The notes under the pieces: model-generated
Seen by the model: only the letters and a program-made list of their open reading frames with translations
Databases searched by the model: none
What the model was told of the DNA's origin: nothing
Shown: in pieces, positions 11,801 to 24,403 of the stretch
How positions within the stretch are numbered: the first letter of the stretch is position 1
Layout: each line of letters opens with the position of its first letter
From: Vicia villosa
Lineage: Eukaryota; Streptophyta; Magnoliopsida; Fabales; Fabaceae
Length of the DNA stretch: 64,000 bases
NCBI RefSeq assembly: GCF_029867415.1
Contig: NC_081180.1
Span: forward strand, 22,344,808 to 22,408,807
Reading direction: 5' to 3'
Made by a program: the position numbers and the translations under genes

Positions 11801-12318
11801 TGATCCTTCCCCTTAGACTACATGCCTCTCTATGGCATGGGTCAGTCTTTGAGCGAATGATAATTCGATGACCCTTCTACCTCCAAACGAAAGGCTTCCT
11901 GCCCTCTTATGGCAAGGACTGACCCTTTCATTCTGAAAGGCTAAAAAGAGACTTATCATCTGAGTTTAAGGTAATTGCCCCTAATTGCCTTGCCATGCTC
12001 TATTTTCTATATTCTTTCTCAAAATTCTTCAAAAACTGGCTACGCTCATTTTACGAGCTAAAGTCCATTTTTTCCTCTTTCATCTACATTTTCTGAAAAC
12101 GAGCAAGCAAAGCAATTAAGAGCCCATGGAAAACCATGGATGCAAAGGGTGCCTTACACATTCCCTTTGCATAAATTACCCCCCGAACTTAGATTTCTTT
12201 AAAAGGTTTTTTTCTGTTTCTTTTAGCCTTTCTGAATTTGTTTGGATAAAATAAAAGTTGGTGGCGACTCTTGCTTACTGTACATTTTCAATTATAAAAT
12301 TCAGTTCACCGTATTACA
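8830..12318. mobile_element. Solo LTR of a large Ogre-like Ty3/gypsy retrotransposon
   Basis: Begins TGTCATACCCCAAAATTTGC at 8830 and ends TATTACA at 12318. It is flanked by identical 5-bp target duplications, GACAC at 8825-8829 and 12319-12323. The length of 3489 bp fits the very long LTRs of Ogre-type elements. GGTGGCGACTC near the 3' end is typical of gypsy LTRs. A second, partial copy lies at 60966-64000 in the same orientation. No internal gag-pol remains, so recombination between two LTRs probably removed the interior. Short ORFs inside it (such as 10145-10456) are noise. Confidence 0.88.
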
Positions 12319-12499
12319 GACACCATGCCCACCAACATCACAAAAATGTTAATTGATGCCCATAACTCAATGTCGCTGCTTTCATGCTCTCATCCTTCGG
12401 TGTTGTTAACGAATTTGAAGCTGATGAAGGTGGTTTTGGAATCACCTTGTTTTTGTTTTTGTTTTTGTGTTTGAAACCCATTTGTTTCTGTTATTGCTT

Positions 12500-12635
12500 G
12501 AAGTAACTTTTGTTTATGAGGAAATGAAAGATATAGGATATGAACCTGATGTGATAACATTCAATTCTTTAATCAATTGTATCGGCATGAAATGAAGGAA
12601 AGAGGGTTGAAGCCAAATGTTGTAAATTTCTTAGA
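12500..12635 (+). pseudogene. Captured pentatricopeptide repeat (PPR) gene fragment
   Basis: Translation around 12511-12630 gives VYEEMKDIGYEPDVITFNSL followed, after a frame change, by EMKERGLKPNVV. This is the PPR signature of helix A, then G-x-x-P-D/N-V, then the next repeat. It lies inside the MULE-like element, so it is probably a transduplicated host fragment. Frameshift and stop show it is not functional. Confidence 0.6.
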
Positions 12636-13984
12636 TTTAGAAGCTTATTCAGTTATATGTATGCTTCCTTTGATAGAATTATTTTTCAAGTTAATGCTTG
12701 GAAGATTATACCATTCAAAAAATAATAAGGATTGCATTTAACTTGAATCAACCCTTACAGATAGTAATATTTAAGGATTGCATTTCAACTTAAATTTTGG
12801 TCATTAACATGGGAACAAAATCCCCGATTACATATGTGTGTTAGGTTTAATAATCAATCTTTGACTATTTATATTCATAGTTCATATGATTATGTACTGA
12901 TTATCTCTTGTAAGATGTTTCAAGCTAAGTTCATGCAATTCAAACACAACAACCCAAAACAAGCATGCGTATAGAGTTTGTTGTGTCCATGAATTGCCTG
13001 GAATATATATCCATAAACTTCAGATAGTGGGTGTCATGAATTACCAAGCTGAATTAGATGTGTATCCATGAATTACCAAGCTAAACTTTAGATGTGTGTC
13101 CATGAATTAGCTTTGCGTATTTGTTAAATGTAAAAAAATTGAGACAATGTTGACTTGCATGATCACAGTGAATTTATAGAACTGAGAAACACAAATAACA
13201 GTGTTTGTAGCACATTTTAGAGCCTTCGATACAAGATGATTTATCTATTTTAAAATTAGTAGTAACTTTTAAAATCTACACATTTGAGAAAGATGATGTC
13301 ATCTAAATCAACGAGGTTGGAGGTATTTTAACAAACAGTTGGGGGCAAACGTTGAGAATAAATTGTTGGTATATCTTTAATGAATCAACCATTCTCAGAG
13401 AAATTTCTCAAATGTTGGTGGATTGGAATTTTTTAAATTTTATTTTAATTTAGAGAGGTTTGAAACCCCCGCAATCTAACACATTTTTTTGAAGTCAAAT
13501 ATGATGTTGACTTTAAATGACGTGGCACATAACGTGACATGCCACTTTAGCTTTCGTTAGACCGATTAGACGCCATAGACAAAAATTGTGAACAAAAAAC
13601 TTTATAGGAACCATTATTTGAAGAAAATTTGTAGGGACTAAAATTATATGTTGAGATATTTATGAGGACTCCAGACATATTTAACCCAAATTAGTATAAC
13701 TTCATATTTTCATATTAACGATCACAAATTATAAATCATACATAATTTCATTTGAAGTAATCTCTTTAAACTTGTAAACTTCCAACTGTCCTTTTGCTTA
13801 TCACGAGAAAGTAATAACTACAATGACTAATATATCATATAAGTCTCTAAATGAATATATATTTTCCCTAAAAGGTGTGAACTTCTCTATTGCCTAACCT
13901 ACCATTTTAAACACCAACTTGTCCTTTAGGGGTGAGGTATAACTGCTCTTACTCCAAGGGTGTAAGCTCTCAGCATTTGAAACA

Positions 13985-14660
13985 GGCTCCTTGACATCGC
14001 GCATCTTCTTTTTGACGTTGCTTTCCTCACCCTCTATGTAGCATTCAACAATGGTGACCACTTACGCCAACAACAAGGATGGTTTTTGTGTGAGGGACTC
14101 GTTGAAGTATCACGCCTTAAGTCTATTTTGGAATGCCCCCACAAACATTTATTAATTTAGTGGGACGACCCTGATGGTGGCTTTATTAAAGCGGACGAGA
14201 TAATCCCTCAAGGACTCTGATAGTGTACTAGTTTCTTTACCAGTTCCTAGTAGTTTTTCATGGAAGCACGGGGTAAACCCATATACCATATGAGGGCGAC
14301 ATCCTTGAAAGTTCCAGATAGAAACTTGTATTTTAAGGAGTCGGGCGCTCTTATGATGGCCATTTGTGTATTATTGGAGACAATATACTTGTGGGATCCC
14401 TGAACCTATCAAACTTGGCCAAGGATGAATGTTTGACATCCTCTAGGACATGTGCGCCCATATCTAGTCTGAGAGTGGTTAGAGATCCAACAATTTCATC
14501 TCCTATAGGGGTTGGAATCCTGTTTATGTTATCTGATGCTATGGACGTTGTCCTCCAACGTTTGGTTATAGCGACGTAATTCGTCCATGGTGACACGCAT
14601 CTCCGTCATTGCATCGACATCATTGCTACCACTGGTGCCTTCCAACACGAGGGATAAATC
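13985..14660 (-). pseudogene. Decayed Ty3/gypsy gag
   Basis: Minus-strand translation gives MAIIRAPDSLKYKFLSGTFK, then ALIWYMGLPRASMKNY-ELVK, then ESLRDYLVRFNKATIRVV and AFQNRLKA-YFNESLTQKPS (dashes are stops). This is the classic retrotransposon gag layout. Stops and frame changes are frequent. It reads away from the LTR-like stretch to its right. Confidence 0.8.
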
Positions 14661-14759
14661 TCTTTTATTAACCATAACTAACAGTGGCTAAGCATAAGAG
14701 TTAAGGGTAACAATAAGAAGGATGATGGAGATAAAAATATATGGGACCTAGGTTAGTTT

Positions 14760-15230
14760 TACGGATCCCCTTAGTGGGGGTCACTGTACTGGTCAAGAAG
14801 TACAAGTGCGTGCGTTCCCCCTGTAAGGGCAGGAAGACTGAGAGCCCTTAGTAGGTTTATAACACAATATGGTGTTTAGGGCTTATCTATGACAGCGAGA
14901 ATTCTTATACATTGGTATTGTTAGGTAGTTTAAGATTCCTACTCATGTGAAGTGAGAGGTTATGCAAATGATTGATGATGTTTGGGAGAAAGCTTTTGGT
15001 TATGGTCAGTTGTGTGTTGAAACCTTAGTAAGTCTTATGCTATTTAGGGTGTAAAGAATGATCTCTCCTTTTTTCCTTGGGTGACATAATATTTATATAG
15101 GCCTTTTGGATTTATGGTTTGAGTCCCTTAGTGGTGTGAACCAGTCCCTTTTTATCAGGGGAAGTTATTAAAAATCTATCTTTCAAGAGTTAATAGATAC
15201 TTCCTCTTACTTGACTCACACATCATAAAT
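14760..15230 (-). mobile_element. Probable LTR upstream of the gypsy gag remnant
   Basis: Lies where the 5' LTR should be for the minus-strand gag. Read in reverse it has GGCCTATATAAATATTATG, a good TATA region, near 15085-15105, followed by TTACACCCT. The ends were not resolved and no matching second LTR was found in the window. Confidence 0.45.
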
Positions 15231-15750
15231 TCCTCTGGGCGGGCTCTCTGAGTCTTCGCCTCGGTGAGGCTGGCTTTAAGGCTTCCACAAATATAAAACT
15301 ACAAATTCTATCACCTTTAGCACCAAAATCAGTGATGGAAATAGTCCTTTTGGATTTGAATCTAGTTCGGATGAGCCCAAAACATAGGATTCATATAAGA
15401 AGATCAATCCCTTGAAAGCACTTTGTGCTTCACAAGTTAACCATCCACCCCAAATTTGTCAAAAAATGGTTCGGAGATGCTTCTCCATAAATTAATATGG
15501 GTGATTCCGTAGATGCACCACAAAAATAACCCTAAAAGCATTTTGGGAGTTTTTCTGTTGACAGCAAGTGTTCAAAATTGATATTTTTAGGCCAACTTAT
15601 ATTTCTAGGACATTTATATTAAGGATATCGTAAAACCACAACCATTTATATATGAAATTAAAAAATGTCATATACATTCAAACATTAATACAAATTTAAA
15701 CTACAAATGTTATTAATTTACAAATACAAACAATAACCCATAATACAAAT
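15231..15750. other. Spacer without identifiable genes
   Basis: Mixed-composition DNA. I see no reading frame or repeat pair that can be supported. Confidence 0.4.
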
Positions 15751-15759
15751 TATTGGCTA

Positions 15760-17180
15760 TATCTAACCGAAGCCATCTGGTTCATTCTTTGTTTCATGTA
15801 CTACAATGCATTTTGTGCCTCAGCCATCATGACATGTATGATGGCCATTGCATGATTGCCTTCGTGAACTTGTCCAGACACTGTGCCTACTTTACTAGTG
15901 TTCATAATACATCGACAGGCCGACAACACATCTACTCTACTAATGTTCATAATACCCCGACAGGCTGACAACACATCATGGGCATGGTCATCCCTAGCGG
16001 GTTTATTTTCCAATATCTTTTGATGAGTTGGCTTGGGTAATGCTCCTGCGGAATCTGTTATCATGTAAGAATGAGACACTCGATAAAATCATTGGATGTA
16101 GCCTTATGCATATGCCCATGGAGCAGGAGCTAGCACACTATGTGCCTCCTTTGATACTAGATGACTATAGAAATCATCTAGTATGACATCAAGATCTCTG
16201 CGACAGACTGTTTAAAGAGCCGGTACAAAGGGAGGTCTTGGAATAATTAGAATAAAACCGAAATGGTGTATGACCCGCTCAGGCAGATATAGATAAATCA
16301 AGTGCGACCCATAAGTCAACTATACATAGTAGAAATCTATGTCATTCAAAGGAAGTGTACGACAGTGATTGTTGTATAGGCAAAACATATGTCAATCCGC
16401 TACAGTGAGATCAATAAACACTGATACATCTCTATCGCCCGATTCCCTTTTTGCAGGGAAAGGGTGCAAACCGACGTCCAATCCTCAGCGTACTCCATCT
16501 CAGGTTCCCAGTCACATATGAGAGGAAAGTGAGAGATTATCCACGCTTGAAAAATGGTCCAGATAAAACACTAGAAACTGATGTTATGAAAAATATTACT
16601 ACAAATAAAAGTAGCAAATATATTACCATATACAACGTGCAACTTCCTGTCATTTGTCTTGCTTTCTAACGACAAGTTTCACCTAGTTTGGAATATAGTT
16701 AAACCAAACACACGACTCCCTAATTGTAATTGTGGATTCGTTTTAAGTCAGTGAAGTATGTCAGGTAGACTACATCGACGTAGATTTCACTTTTTTCCAT
16801 AAATATTGTCGTGCCAACCAAGTACAGGAAGTAACACCTCGATGCACAATGTCTATGGAACAAAACCTGGTCCTCACCACCTTCGACCTCATTGCCCCGT
16901 GGTATTTGTACAGTTTCACCATGTATGAAAATCGGGCATCCGAGCATCTCGTGGCATTCATCTCCTATAGGGCCTCATATGGGCCAACTCCCAACAAGTT
17001 AACCATCATTTCAAATGCCTCGCCTATGTTGATCCGAGAATGGTATAATAATATTCCCCTAATCGGAAGATACATAAGGTTTAAGACAACATCGACGGTG
17101 ATGGACATCTCACCATGAGGAATGTGGAAATATGACATATCCATGTGTTGCTCTCCACAAAAGCCGCCAACATGACATGG
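15760..17180 (-). pseudogene. Decayed plant mobile domain (PMD) gene
   Basis: Minus-strand fragments in PMD order are visible. LAAFVESNTWICHIS shifts frame into HGEMSITVDVVLNLMYLPIR (about 17175-17050). Next come GEAFEMMVNLLGVGPYEA and SKVVRTRFCSIDIVHRGV. FLYLVGTTIFMEKSEIYVDV then YLTYFTDLKRIH follow (about 16850-16730). LPLNDIDFYYV and LPERVIHHFGFILIIPRPP (about 16360-16230) match the LPDRCLRQFGYRQYIPTAPP stretch of the intact gene. Frameshifts and stops are scattered through it. It belongs to a PMD subfamily different from the intact copy but close to the remnant at 46.0-47.1 kb. Confidence 0.75.
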
Positions 17181-18450
17181 TTAACGTTCTTGTATCAAGC
17201 GGCACATAAACCTATAAGCCAAGAGTAACAAACACAATCTTTGAAACCATGCGTATCCATTCTGTTTAGGGTTCAAAATCTTTTCAACATGTTTTTTAAT
17301 ACAATTTAGCGCTCCTGTAAAAATAAATATATCATCATCACTCGCAATTCAATTAGTATGAAACATACGTAACATCAAAGTAATTAAATATATATCTCTT
17401 TCCCTACGCATGTCTAACAAGATGTTATGCATAAAGAGGAAGTAAGGAGGTGCCATAGGAGCATATTAGAAAACTATTAAGAATGGGAGTAACAACATCA
17501 AGAGGTTCCTCTTGTTAGGCTTCAAGGACTTCTAATCTGAAGGGTCAGCAAGATATACGTGCCATCAGGAGGTTGAAGTCTGAGACGCACGACCTTTGAA
17601 GTATGAGACATATACCTATATGAAGTGGACGATTATGCGTCAAACGAACCAACACTAACTTGTTCCCTTGAAGCTTGAAAAATGACATACTTGAAGATTA
17701 CTCAAGAGCTCTTTGAAGGATTTGTGAAGAAAGTGCAACAAATGAAGAAGGAATGAGAAAGTGTTTGGTGCAAGTTACTTTAATTTAAACCCGTCCAGAA
17801 AAACATCTATGTAAAGTTCGATGAGCGTAAAAAATTGAATTTTAAATTAATGATTATTATGAAGATGCATTCCAAATATATTTTTGGGCAAAATGTAATG
17901 AGTAATTCTTTAAAGCTTTGAATGTGTGTAATTTGAGTGGGTTTGAATATAAATTATTTATATATTTAAAACCACTTCTCTTTATATTAAAAAAAAATCT
18001 TAAGAATTTAAGATTTCTTTTCACTCAAGATAAATCCAAGACGGACGCCATGGATTTTAAATAGAATTCAAACCCTTTTTATTAGTAATGATTCAAACAC
18101 ATTTTACTTTATCCAACTTATTCTTTTCTTAGAGAGGTAACTAATTAGTACATTCTAAAGAAATTTGTATGGCATTTCACCTTTCTCACCATAAATAATA
18201 CTGTAGTAATAACTAGAAAAAAAAACTATGGGTATTTTTTATTTTTTTTGTTGACGCAACGTTGATTTTAATTTTAATAATAATTTTAACAATGACTCCC
18301 AATGACGCGTACTAACCAATCAAACTCGCACAACTGGAATTTCCTCACAATAACCGGCTAAGCCAGTCTCACCCTTGCTCTCATCAGCAATTTTGCCGGT
18401 TTCCAAAGCCACATTCTACCGGCCAAACCGGTAACAAGTCTTGATTCACC
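17181..18450. other. Intergenic region upstream of SAR1
   Basis: Left part is flanking DNA of the PMD remnant; its words (GAAGGATTTGTGAA) resemble those upstream of the PMD remnant near 47560. The rest is AT-rich. At 18350-18440 several CCGG-containing words cluster (AACCGGCT, GCCGGTTT, ACCGGCC, AACCGGT), possibly part of the SAR1 promoter. Confidence 0.4.
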
Positions 18451-18456
18451 CTCCAC

Positions 18457-18464
18457 TATAAAAA
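18457..18464 (+). promoter_or_regulatory. TATA box of SAR1
   Basis: TATAAAAA, 108 bp upstream of the start codon, just after a C-rich stretch. Position and sequence fit a plant core promoter. Confidence 0.6.
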
Positions 18465-18571
18465 CTAACTTAAGACAAAATAAAATTTAGAACAGAAAAT
18501 AAGAGTATTTCTTCTCCGGTTGTAGCTCCAGCAACCGTGACGGTGACGGGAAATTTCCTCCGTTAAGTAAA

Positions 18572-20140
18572 ATGTTTCTGTTTGATTGGTTCTATGGAAT
18601 TCTCGCTACGCTTGGTTTGTGGCAAAAAGAGGCGAAGATTTTGTTTCTAGGGTTAGATAATGCAGGGAAAACGACGTTGCTTCATATGCTGAAAGATGAG
18701 GTTTGAATTTTATTTTAGTTTTGTGATGTTTTATGTAATTGTAGGGTTTTTGTTGATGAGGAATTGAAATGTTGCAGAGATTAGCACAGCATCAACCAAC
18801 TCAACATCCAACGTCTGAGGAATTGAGTATTGGGAAGATAAAGTTTAAGGCTTTTGATTTGGGGGGTCACCAGATTGCTCGTAGGGTTTGGAGTGATTAT
18901 TATGCTCAGGTTTGTTTTGTGCTTTTTTTCAGTTTTGTGAATGGTTTTTAGTTAGGTGTTATTTTTTTGATTGAGTGGATTGTTGATTTAGAACTTGGAA
19001 TTGTTAGATGGTTTTGATTTGATCTTTGAAATTAAGGAAACTCTGATTGATTTTGCATCATTGTATGATTTGATTAACTTTTCTGTTCAAGATCCTTATG
19101 CTTATGCTTTGCTTCATGGCTGGCTACAACCTCTATAATGACTTTTTTTATCCTTTCCAAAATGCAAACCAATAATACAGAGTCTCTTGGTTTTATAGGT
19201 GTAATGTGAACTGGGATATTAAGTCTCTTATTTGTTTAGTTGTATAGGTGTAGTGTGAATTGAGCTATAAAGTCTTTGTAGGGTCTATAGGTCTTGTCGG
19301 ATATTATCTCTAGAGTGTCATGGTTTTATAGATGCAGTGTGAACTGAGATATGATTCAAAGATTACCGACATGTAGACACCAATAATAAATCAAGTTAAT
19401 AGAGTGATTGAATCTACTCACATGTAGATACAGATACTGAATTAAGTTAATGGAGTAATTAACCTTGGTGAAGGCCCGAGACCTTAGACAGTGCTTCACT
19501 CAAGATCTCAGGTTCAAATACTGCTATGCGTGAACAATTTTCTGTGTTGGAATAGTCTATACGGAGTTTTACTTTGACTGTAATTGAGCCTCCCGATAGT
19601 GGATAGTGGGTTTGGTCCCTCGAATTAGTGGGTCCTTAAGGTTTGGATACAGAGCTTTTAAAAAAATGATAATGGAGTAACTGAATGCACTCACATATGT
19701 TGGTATAGTGTTAGTATGCTAGATATTTTGCATGTCTTTAACTGGACTGTGTTTAATTTGATTTCAAAGTGTACTGGGTTTCATGTTAAATTGTTAATTA
19801 TAAATTGTATATGGTACAGGTGGATGCTGTAGTTTACCTGGTTGATGCATATGACAAGGAAAGATTTGCGGAATCAAAGAAGGAGCTGAATGCTCTTCTT
19901 TCTGATGGCTCACTTGCAGATGTACCATTCCTTATCTTAGGAAACAAGATTGACATTCCTTATGCTGCCTCAGAGGACGAGTTACGTTATAATCTGGGCC
20001 TCACGAACTTCACTACAGGCAAGGGCAAGGTTAATCTTTCTGGTTCCAATGTCCGTCCTTTGGAGGTATTCATGTGTAGTATTGTACGCAAGATGGGATA
20101 TGGTGAAGGCTTTCAGTGGCTTTCTCAGTATATCAAATAG
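18572..20140 (+). CDS. SAR1: SAR1 small GTPase of the COPII coat
   Basis: GTP-binding protein that starts COPII vesicle budding at the endoplasmic reticulum by recruiting Sec23/Sec24. Coding exons are 18572-18700, 18778-18909 and 19820-20140, totalling 193 aa, exactly the usual length. The protein starts with the membrane-binding segment [26 protein letters not shown] (27-35) is the P-loop, DLGGH (70-74) the switch II G-3 motif typical of SAR1, and NKID (129-132) the guanine-recognition motif. The end is QWLSQYIK. All three exons join in phase 0. Any untranslated exon further upstream was not resolved. Intron 2 (910 bp) holds a repeat-like segment. The gene is intact and I see no sign of decay. 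Confidence 0.96.
19455..19660 (+). repeat. Possible SINE-like or other short repeat in SAR1 intron 2
   Basis: Contains GGTTCAAATACTG near 19512, similar to a Pol III B box, after CTTAGACAGTGC. Further on come GTTTGGTCCCTCGAATTAG and GGGTCCTTAAGG, words often seen in dispersed legume repeats. Ends and target duplication are not defined. Confidence 0.3.
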
Positions 20141-21401
20141 GGAAAGAAGTGTGCTCTTAGTATCTTGATAGTATCATCAACATTAGCATTGTAGTTTGAT
20201 ACTTTGCTCATGTAAATTGGATAATAATACTTAAATGCTAGTTTTACTTTTCATAGATAGAAAACATGCATGTAGTTGGAAATTTTGTGTTGGGAAGTTA
20301 TATCTGTTTAGCTTAAATGTTATAAATGATTGTTGGAAAGTGCTTTTACTTTTGGTCAATAATATCCTAGAAATGTGTTTAATAATCTATGTTCATTAGC
20401 CAAATGTTTTGGTTGAAGTAATGTTATTTGGAGGTCCCTATCTGTCTAAATGGTCATACAAGTACAACACAAAGATAGACAACTAGGCATCTGCCTAGAT
20501 ATATAGTTAGAATTTAATTTTACACCATAATATATAGCAAGACCCATATAATTTAAGGAACCTCTATGTTAGCAATTTTCTTGCATTTATATGCACTACA
20601 AACACTTAATTTAGCAAATTAAATATGGGAATTGCTAACAAGTGCCCAGGGGCACTGAACTTAAAAAAGTAAGTTTTTCTCCTTCTGATGATGTGGATCG
20701 TTTCATTTATAAAACACTTTTAAATAAAATACTTTTATATTTATATTTATGGATATCTCCTTCTGTTCCCATTTTCTCGAATATATTTATATTCATATTG
20801 ATTTACTTTCTTTTTCTAAGTTTCATACTTGTATAAGTTGTACATGTACCATATATCAAAACACATTATTACACTTTAATTCTATTTTTTATTACACGCA
20901 CCCATTCATCAAAAAAATAATAATTAAGTTAATTAATATTCAAATAACTCAACTAAAAAAAATTGAAATATAATTTGTCTAGTTAATTATATATAGCATA
21001 TATTTTGAATATATATTCTTTAATATCGATCTCACGTTGTAATAGTTTTGTAATCTTGTAAACAAAATTATATAGTGTTTCAAGATTGTAATGTGGTATC
21101 AATATTCATCAATAAAACGAAAGTGACTATTTCATTCAATTTTTGTTCTTCTTCTGATCATTAAGTCTAAAGTTTTATTTGTCTTGATGTTGAAATGTTT
21201 GATCATTTGTCATTTGATCAAAGATTCATAACACATTATATACTATTTTATTTCATAAAAATTGCAAATAAAATAGTTTTATGGAGCATAATATTATATA
21301 ATGTTTTTTATGGAATAAAATCAATTATATATGTTGTAAGTTAATAATATAGAAAAAGACAAACACGTAAAAATAACATCCAGATACATTTTTAAATACT
21401 C
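20141..21401. other. SAR1 3' flank and AT-rich spacer
   Basis: Holds the SAR1 3' UTR (no clear poly(A) signal chosen). A 10-bp inverted pair, GTTAGCAATT at 20569-20578 and AATTGCTAAC at 20630-20639, may mark a small element end. Open frames here are short and AT-rich, so they are not called. Confidence 0.4.
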
Positions 21402-21406
21402 AAATC

Positions 21407-21835
21407 TGTTGGTGGTATTCTAGAGGTGGTATGTGATAAATTATGGTGTTGCAGTATTCTGCAGAGGAAAACTGGATTTAGTTACTTTTTGCACTATACT
21501 TCCACTGGTGGCTGATATGCTTTAAAACTGCACAGGACACTTTTCTCACTATACTTCCACTGGTGGAAGATATGCTTTAAAACTGCTATTTTATTGAATT
21601 CACCACCAACTGCTATATCTTTCTTAACATTACAAAGCCTTTATATAGGCTTGAATCAAAACTGACATAAAATACAATAAGATGATAATTAAGATGAGGA
21701 CTCTTGGTTCTCTCAATCTTAATGTTACAACTCTAACATAACTCTAAATAAAGACAATAATTAGAATTTGATGGTTGCAATTCTCTCATAATTCTTACTA
21801 ATGTCAGTGGTGGTTACAACACATTAATTTTAACA
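21407..21835 (-). repeat. 3' LTR of the copia element
   Basis: 429 bp. Inside are two near-copies of a segment with ACTATACTTCCACTGGTGG and GATATGCTTTAAAACTGC, about 66 bp apart. The pol stop codon overlaps its first bases on the minus strand. Confidence 0.92.
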
Positions 21836-24353
21836 CTCCCCCTTAATGTGTTGCTCTTTAACTCCCATTGCTTCTCTAAGTTGTTGAAATCTTCCTCTTG
21901 GTAGTGCTTTAGTAAAAATGTCTGCAAGCTGCTCTTGTGAACTGCAGAACACTAACTGCACATCGCCATCTTCGATCACACTTCGAATAAAGTGGTGCTT
22001 TATATTAATATGTCTTGTTCGACTGTGGAAAACAGGATTCTTCGCCATGGCTATTGCTGATTTATTGTCACAGTGAAGCAGCAAACTTTCTTCTTGCTTT
22101 TCTCCGATATCTTCAAGTATTCTTCTCAACCACAGTGATTGTTGTGTAGCCAAACCAGCTGCCAAATATTCTGCTTCAGCAGAAGATTGCGCTACAGTGT
22201 CTTGTTTCTTCGAACACCAAGAAATTACTCCTGAACCTAGGCTGAACACATAACCAGAAGTGCTTTTCATGTCATCAACACTTCCAGCCCAATCACTGCC
22301 ACAGTAGCCTTTAATTTCGAGTTTAGAATTTTTTTCAAACCTGATTCCATGCTCCATGGTTCCCATGACATACCTTAGAACTCGTTTTGCTGCTCCAAGA
22401 TGTAAATGACTTGGTTTACTCATGAACCTTGAGAGTAAACTAACAGCGAACATTAAGTCGGGTCGTGTAGCTGTTAGATAAAACAAGCTTCCAACCAAAC
22501 TTCTATACATACTTGCATCTACTAATCTTCCACCATCTTCCTTCTTTAATTTTTCATTCACCACTAAAGGAATATCAACAGGTTTGCAGCCATTCATGCC
22601 AAACTTTTTCAAAATATTTTCAGCATATCTCCTTTGACAAATAAAAACTCCATATTCATCTTGGTAAACCTCAATACCAAGAAAATGATGCAGCAAGCCA
22701 AGATCACTCATCTCATATTTTTTCATCATTTCTATTTTAAAATTTTTAACCATTTTCTTGTTGTTACCCGTATACACCAAATCATCAACATAAAGGGCAA
22801 CAAGAAGGATATCATCTTTACCTTGATGCTTCACATACAAGGTGTGCTCACTCTAACTTCTTTGAAATCCTTGTTGAATGAAGTAGCTGTCAATTTCACT
22901 ATACCATGCTCTAGGGGCTTGTTTCAATCCATAGAGAGCTTTCTTCAACTTGTAAACTTTTTCTTCTTGGCCTTTAGTCACAAAGCCTTGAGGTTGCTGC
23001 ACGTATACCTCTTCTTTTAATTCTCCATTCAGGAAAGCTGACTTCATATCAAGTTGGTACAAGTTCCACCCTTTCTGAGCTGCTAATGCAATAACTGTTC
23101 GTATAGTATCCAATCTTGCAACCGGGGCAAAAGTTTCACTATAGTCAATTCCAGTCTGTTGTGCATAGCCTTTTACTACCAATCTAGCCTTGGCTCTTTG
23201 AATTGACCCATCTGGATTATGCTTTAATTTGTACACCCACTTTAATCCAATAGCTTCTTTGTCATTTGGCTTTTCAACTAGCTGCCATGTTTTGTTTTTC
23301 TCAATGGCATTTATCTCTTCTTGCATCGCAGTCCTCCAAACATCTTCTTTGATTGCTTAATCAAAATTTTCTGATTCCACAACACAATAGTTGCATCTTG
23401 CATAAACATCACTCAAATCCTTCAATTTTATTGGAGTTGAGCTGGGAGATGATGAACTTGAAACTTGGATAAATTGGAGAGGATGAGGAACTTGGTGTAC
23501 ATGGAGCTGGTTGCTCATTCTCAGCTGCTAAATTTTGCTGTTGTAATATGATTGCAGGGACTGTTTTCTCCTTCATTTTGTCTTCTTCCCAATTCCAAGA
23601 AGCATTCTCATCAAATACAACATCCCGACTAATGATCACCTTGTTTGTCTTCAAGTTGTAAAGTCTATAGCCCTTTGACATGGAACTATAGGCAATAAAG
23701 ACACATTTTTCACTTGTTTCTTCCAGCTTTGTCCTCTTTTGTTTTGGAATTTGAGCATAGCAAACACATCCAAAAAATTTAAGATAGTTCACCGACGGTG
23801 TTCTTCCACTCCAGGCTTCAAATGGAGTCTTTTTCCATACAGCCTTTGTTGGACACCTGTTCATCAAATACACAGCAGTGTTAACGGCCTCGGGCCAAAA
23901 GGTTTTAGGTAAACCTTTCTCAAGTAGCATAGATTTCGCCATCTCCGTCACAGTTTGGTTCTTTCTTTCAGACACACCATTTTGCTAAGGTGTATAGCCA
24001 ACAGTGAGCTGTCTTTCAACACCTTTATCTTCACAAAATTTGTGAAATTCATTTGAGGTGTACTCCTTCCCTCGATCACTTCTCAGCATCTTTATAAATC
24101 TGCCACTTTGTTTTTCAACTAATGCTTTAAATTTCTTAAAAATTAAAAACGCTTCAGATTTTTGTCTCATGAAATATACCCAAGTCATGCGGGTAAAGTC
24201 GTCAATAAACAAGATAAAGTACCTGTTTTTGCCATGAGACAAAGTATTCATAGGACCACACACATCTGTGTGTACAAGTTCCAACACTTATTTGGCTCTC
24301 CATGCACCTTCCTTTGGAAATGGTTGCCGGTGGTGTTTGCCAAGGACACATCC

Positions 24354-24403
<50 letters not shown>

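Larger units (their letters stand above)
8553..13688. mobile_element. MULE-like element with captured sequence, split by a solo LTR
   Basis: The terminal inverted repeats are clear. Left, about 8568-8790, contains TTGGCGTCTATTTGATCTAA, CGAAAGCTGACGTGGCA and GTTAGATTGTGGGGGTT. Right, about 13487-13676, read in reverse complement, contains ATGGCGTCTAATCGGTCTAA, CGAAAGCTAAAGTGGCA and GTTAGATTGCGGGGGTT. The outer end AACCCAAAT at 13685 fits the GGGTTAAATATG-type ends common in legumes. Removing the nested LTR leaves about 1.65 kb. No transposase is visible, so it is non-autonomous. Confidence 0.7.

Noticed and set aside
20642..20973. AT-rich ORFs downstream of SAR1
   Set aside because: Low-complexity Ile/Phe/Leu translations without homology.
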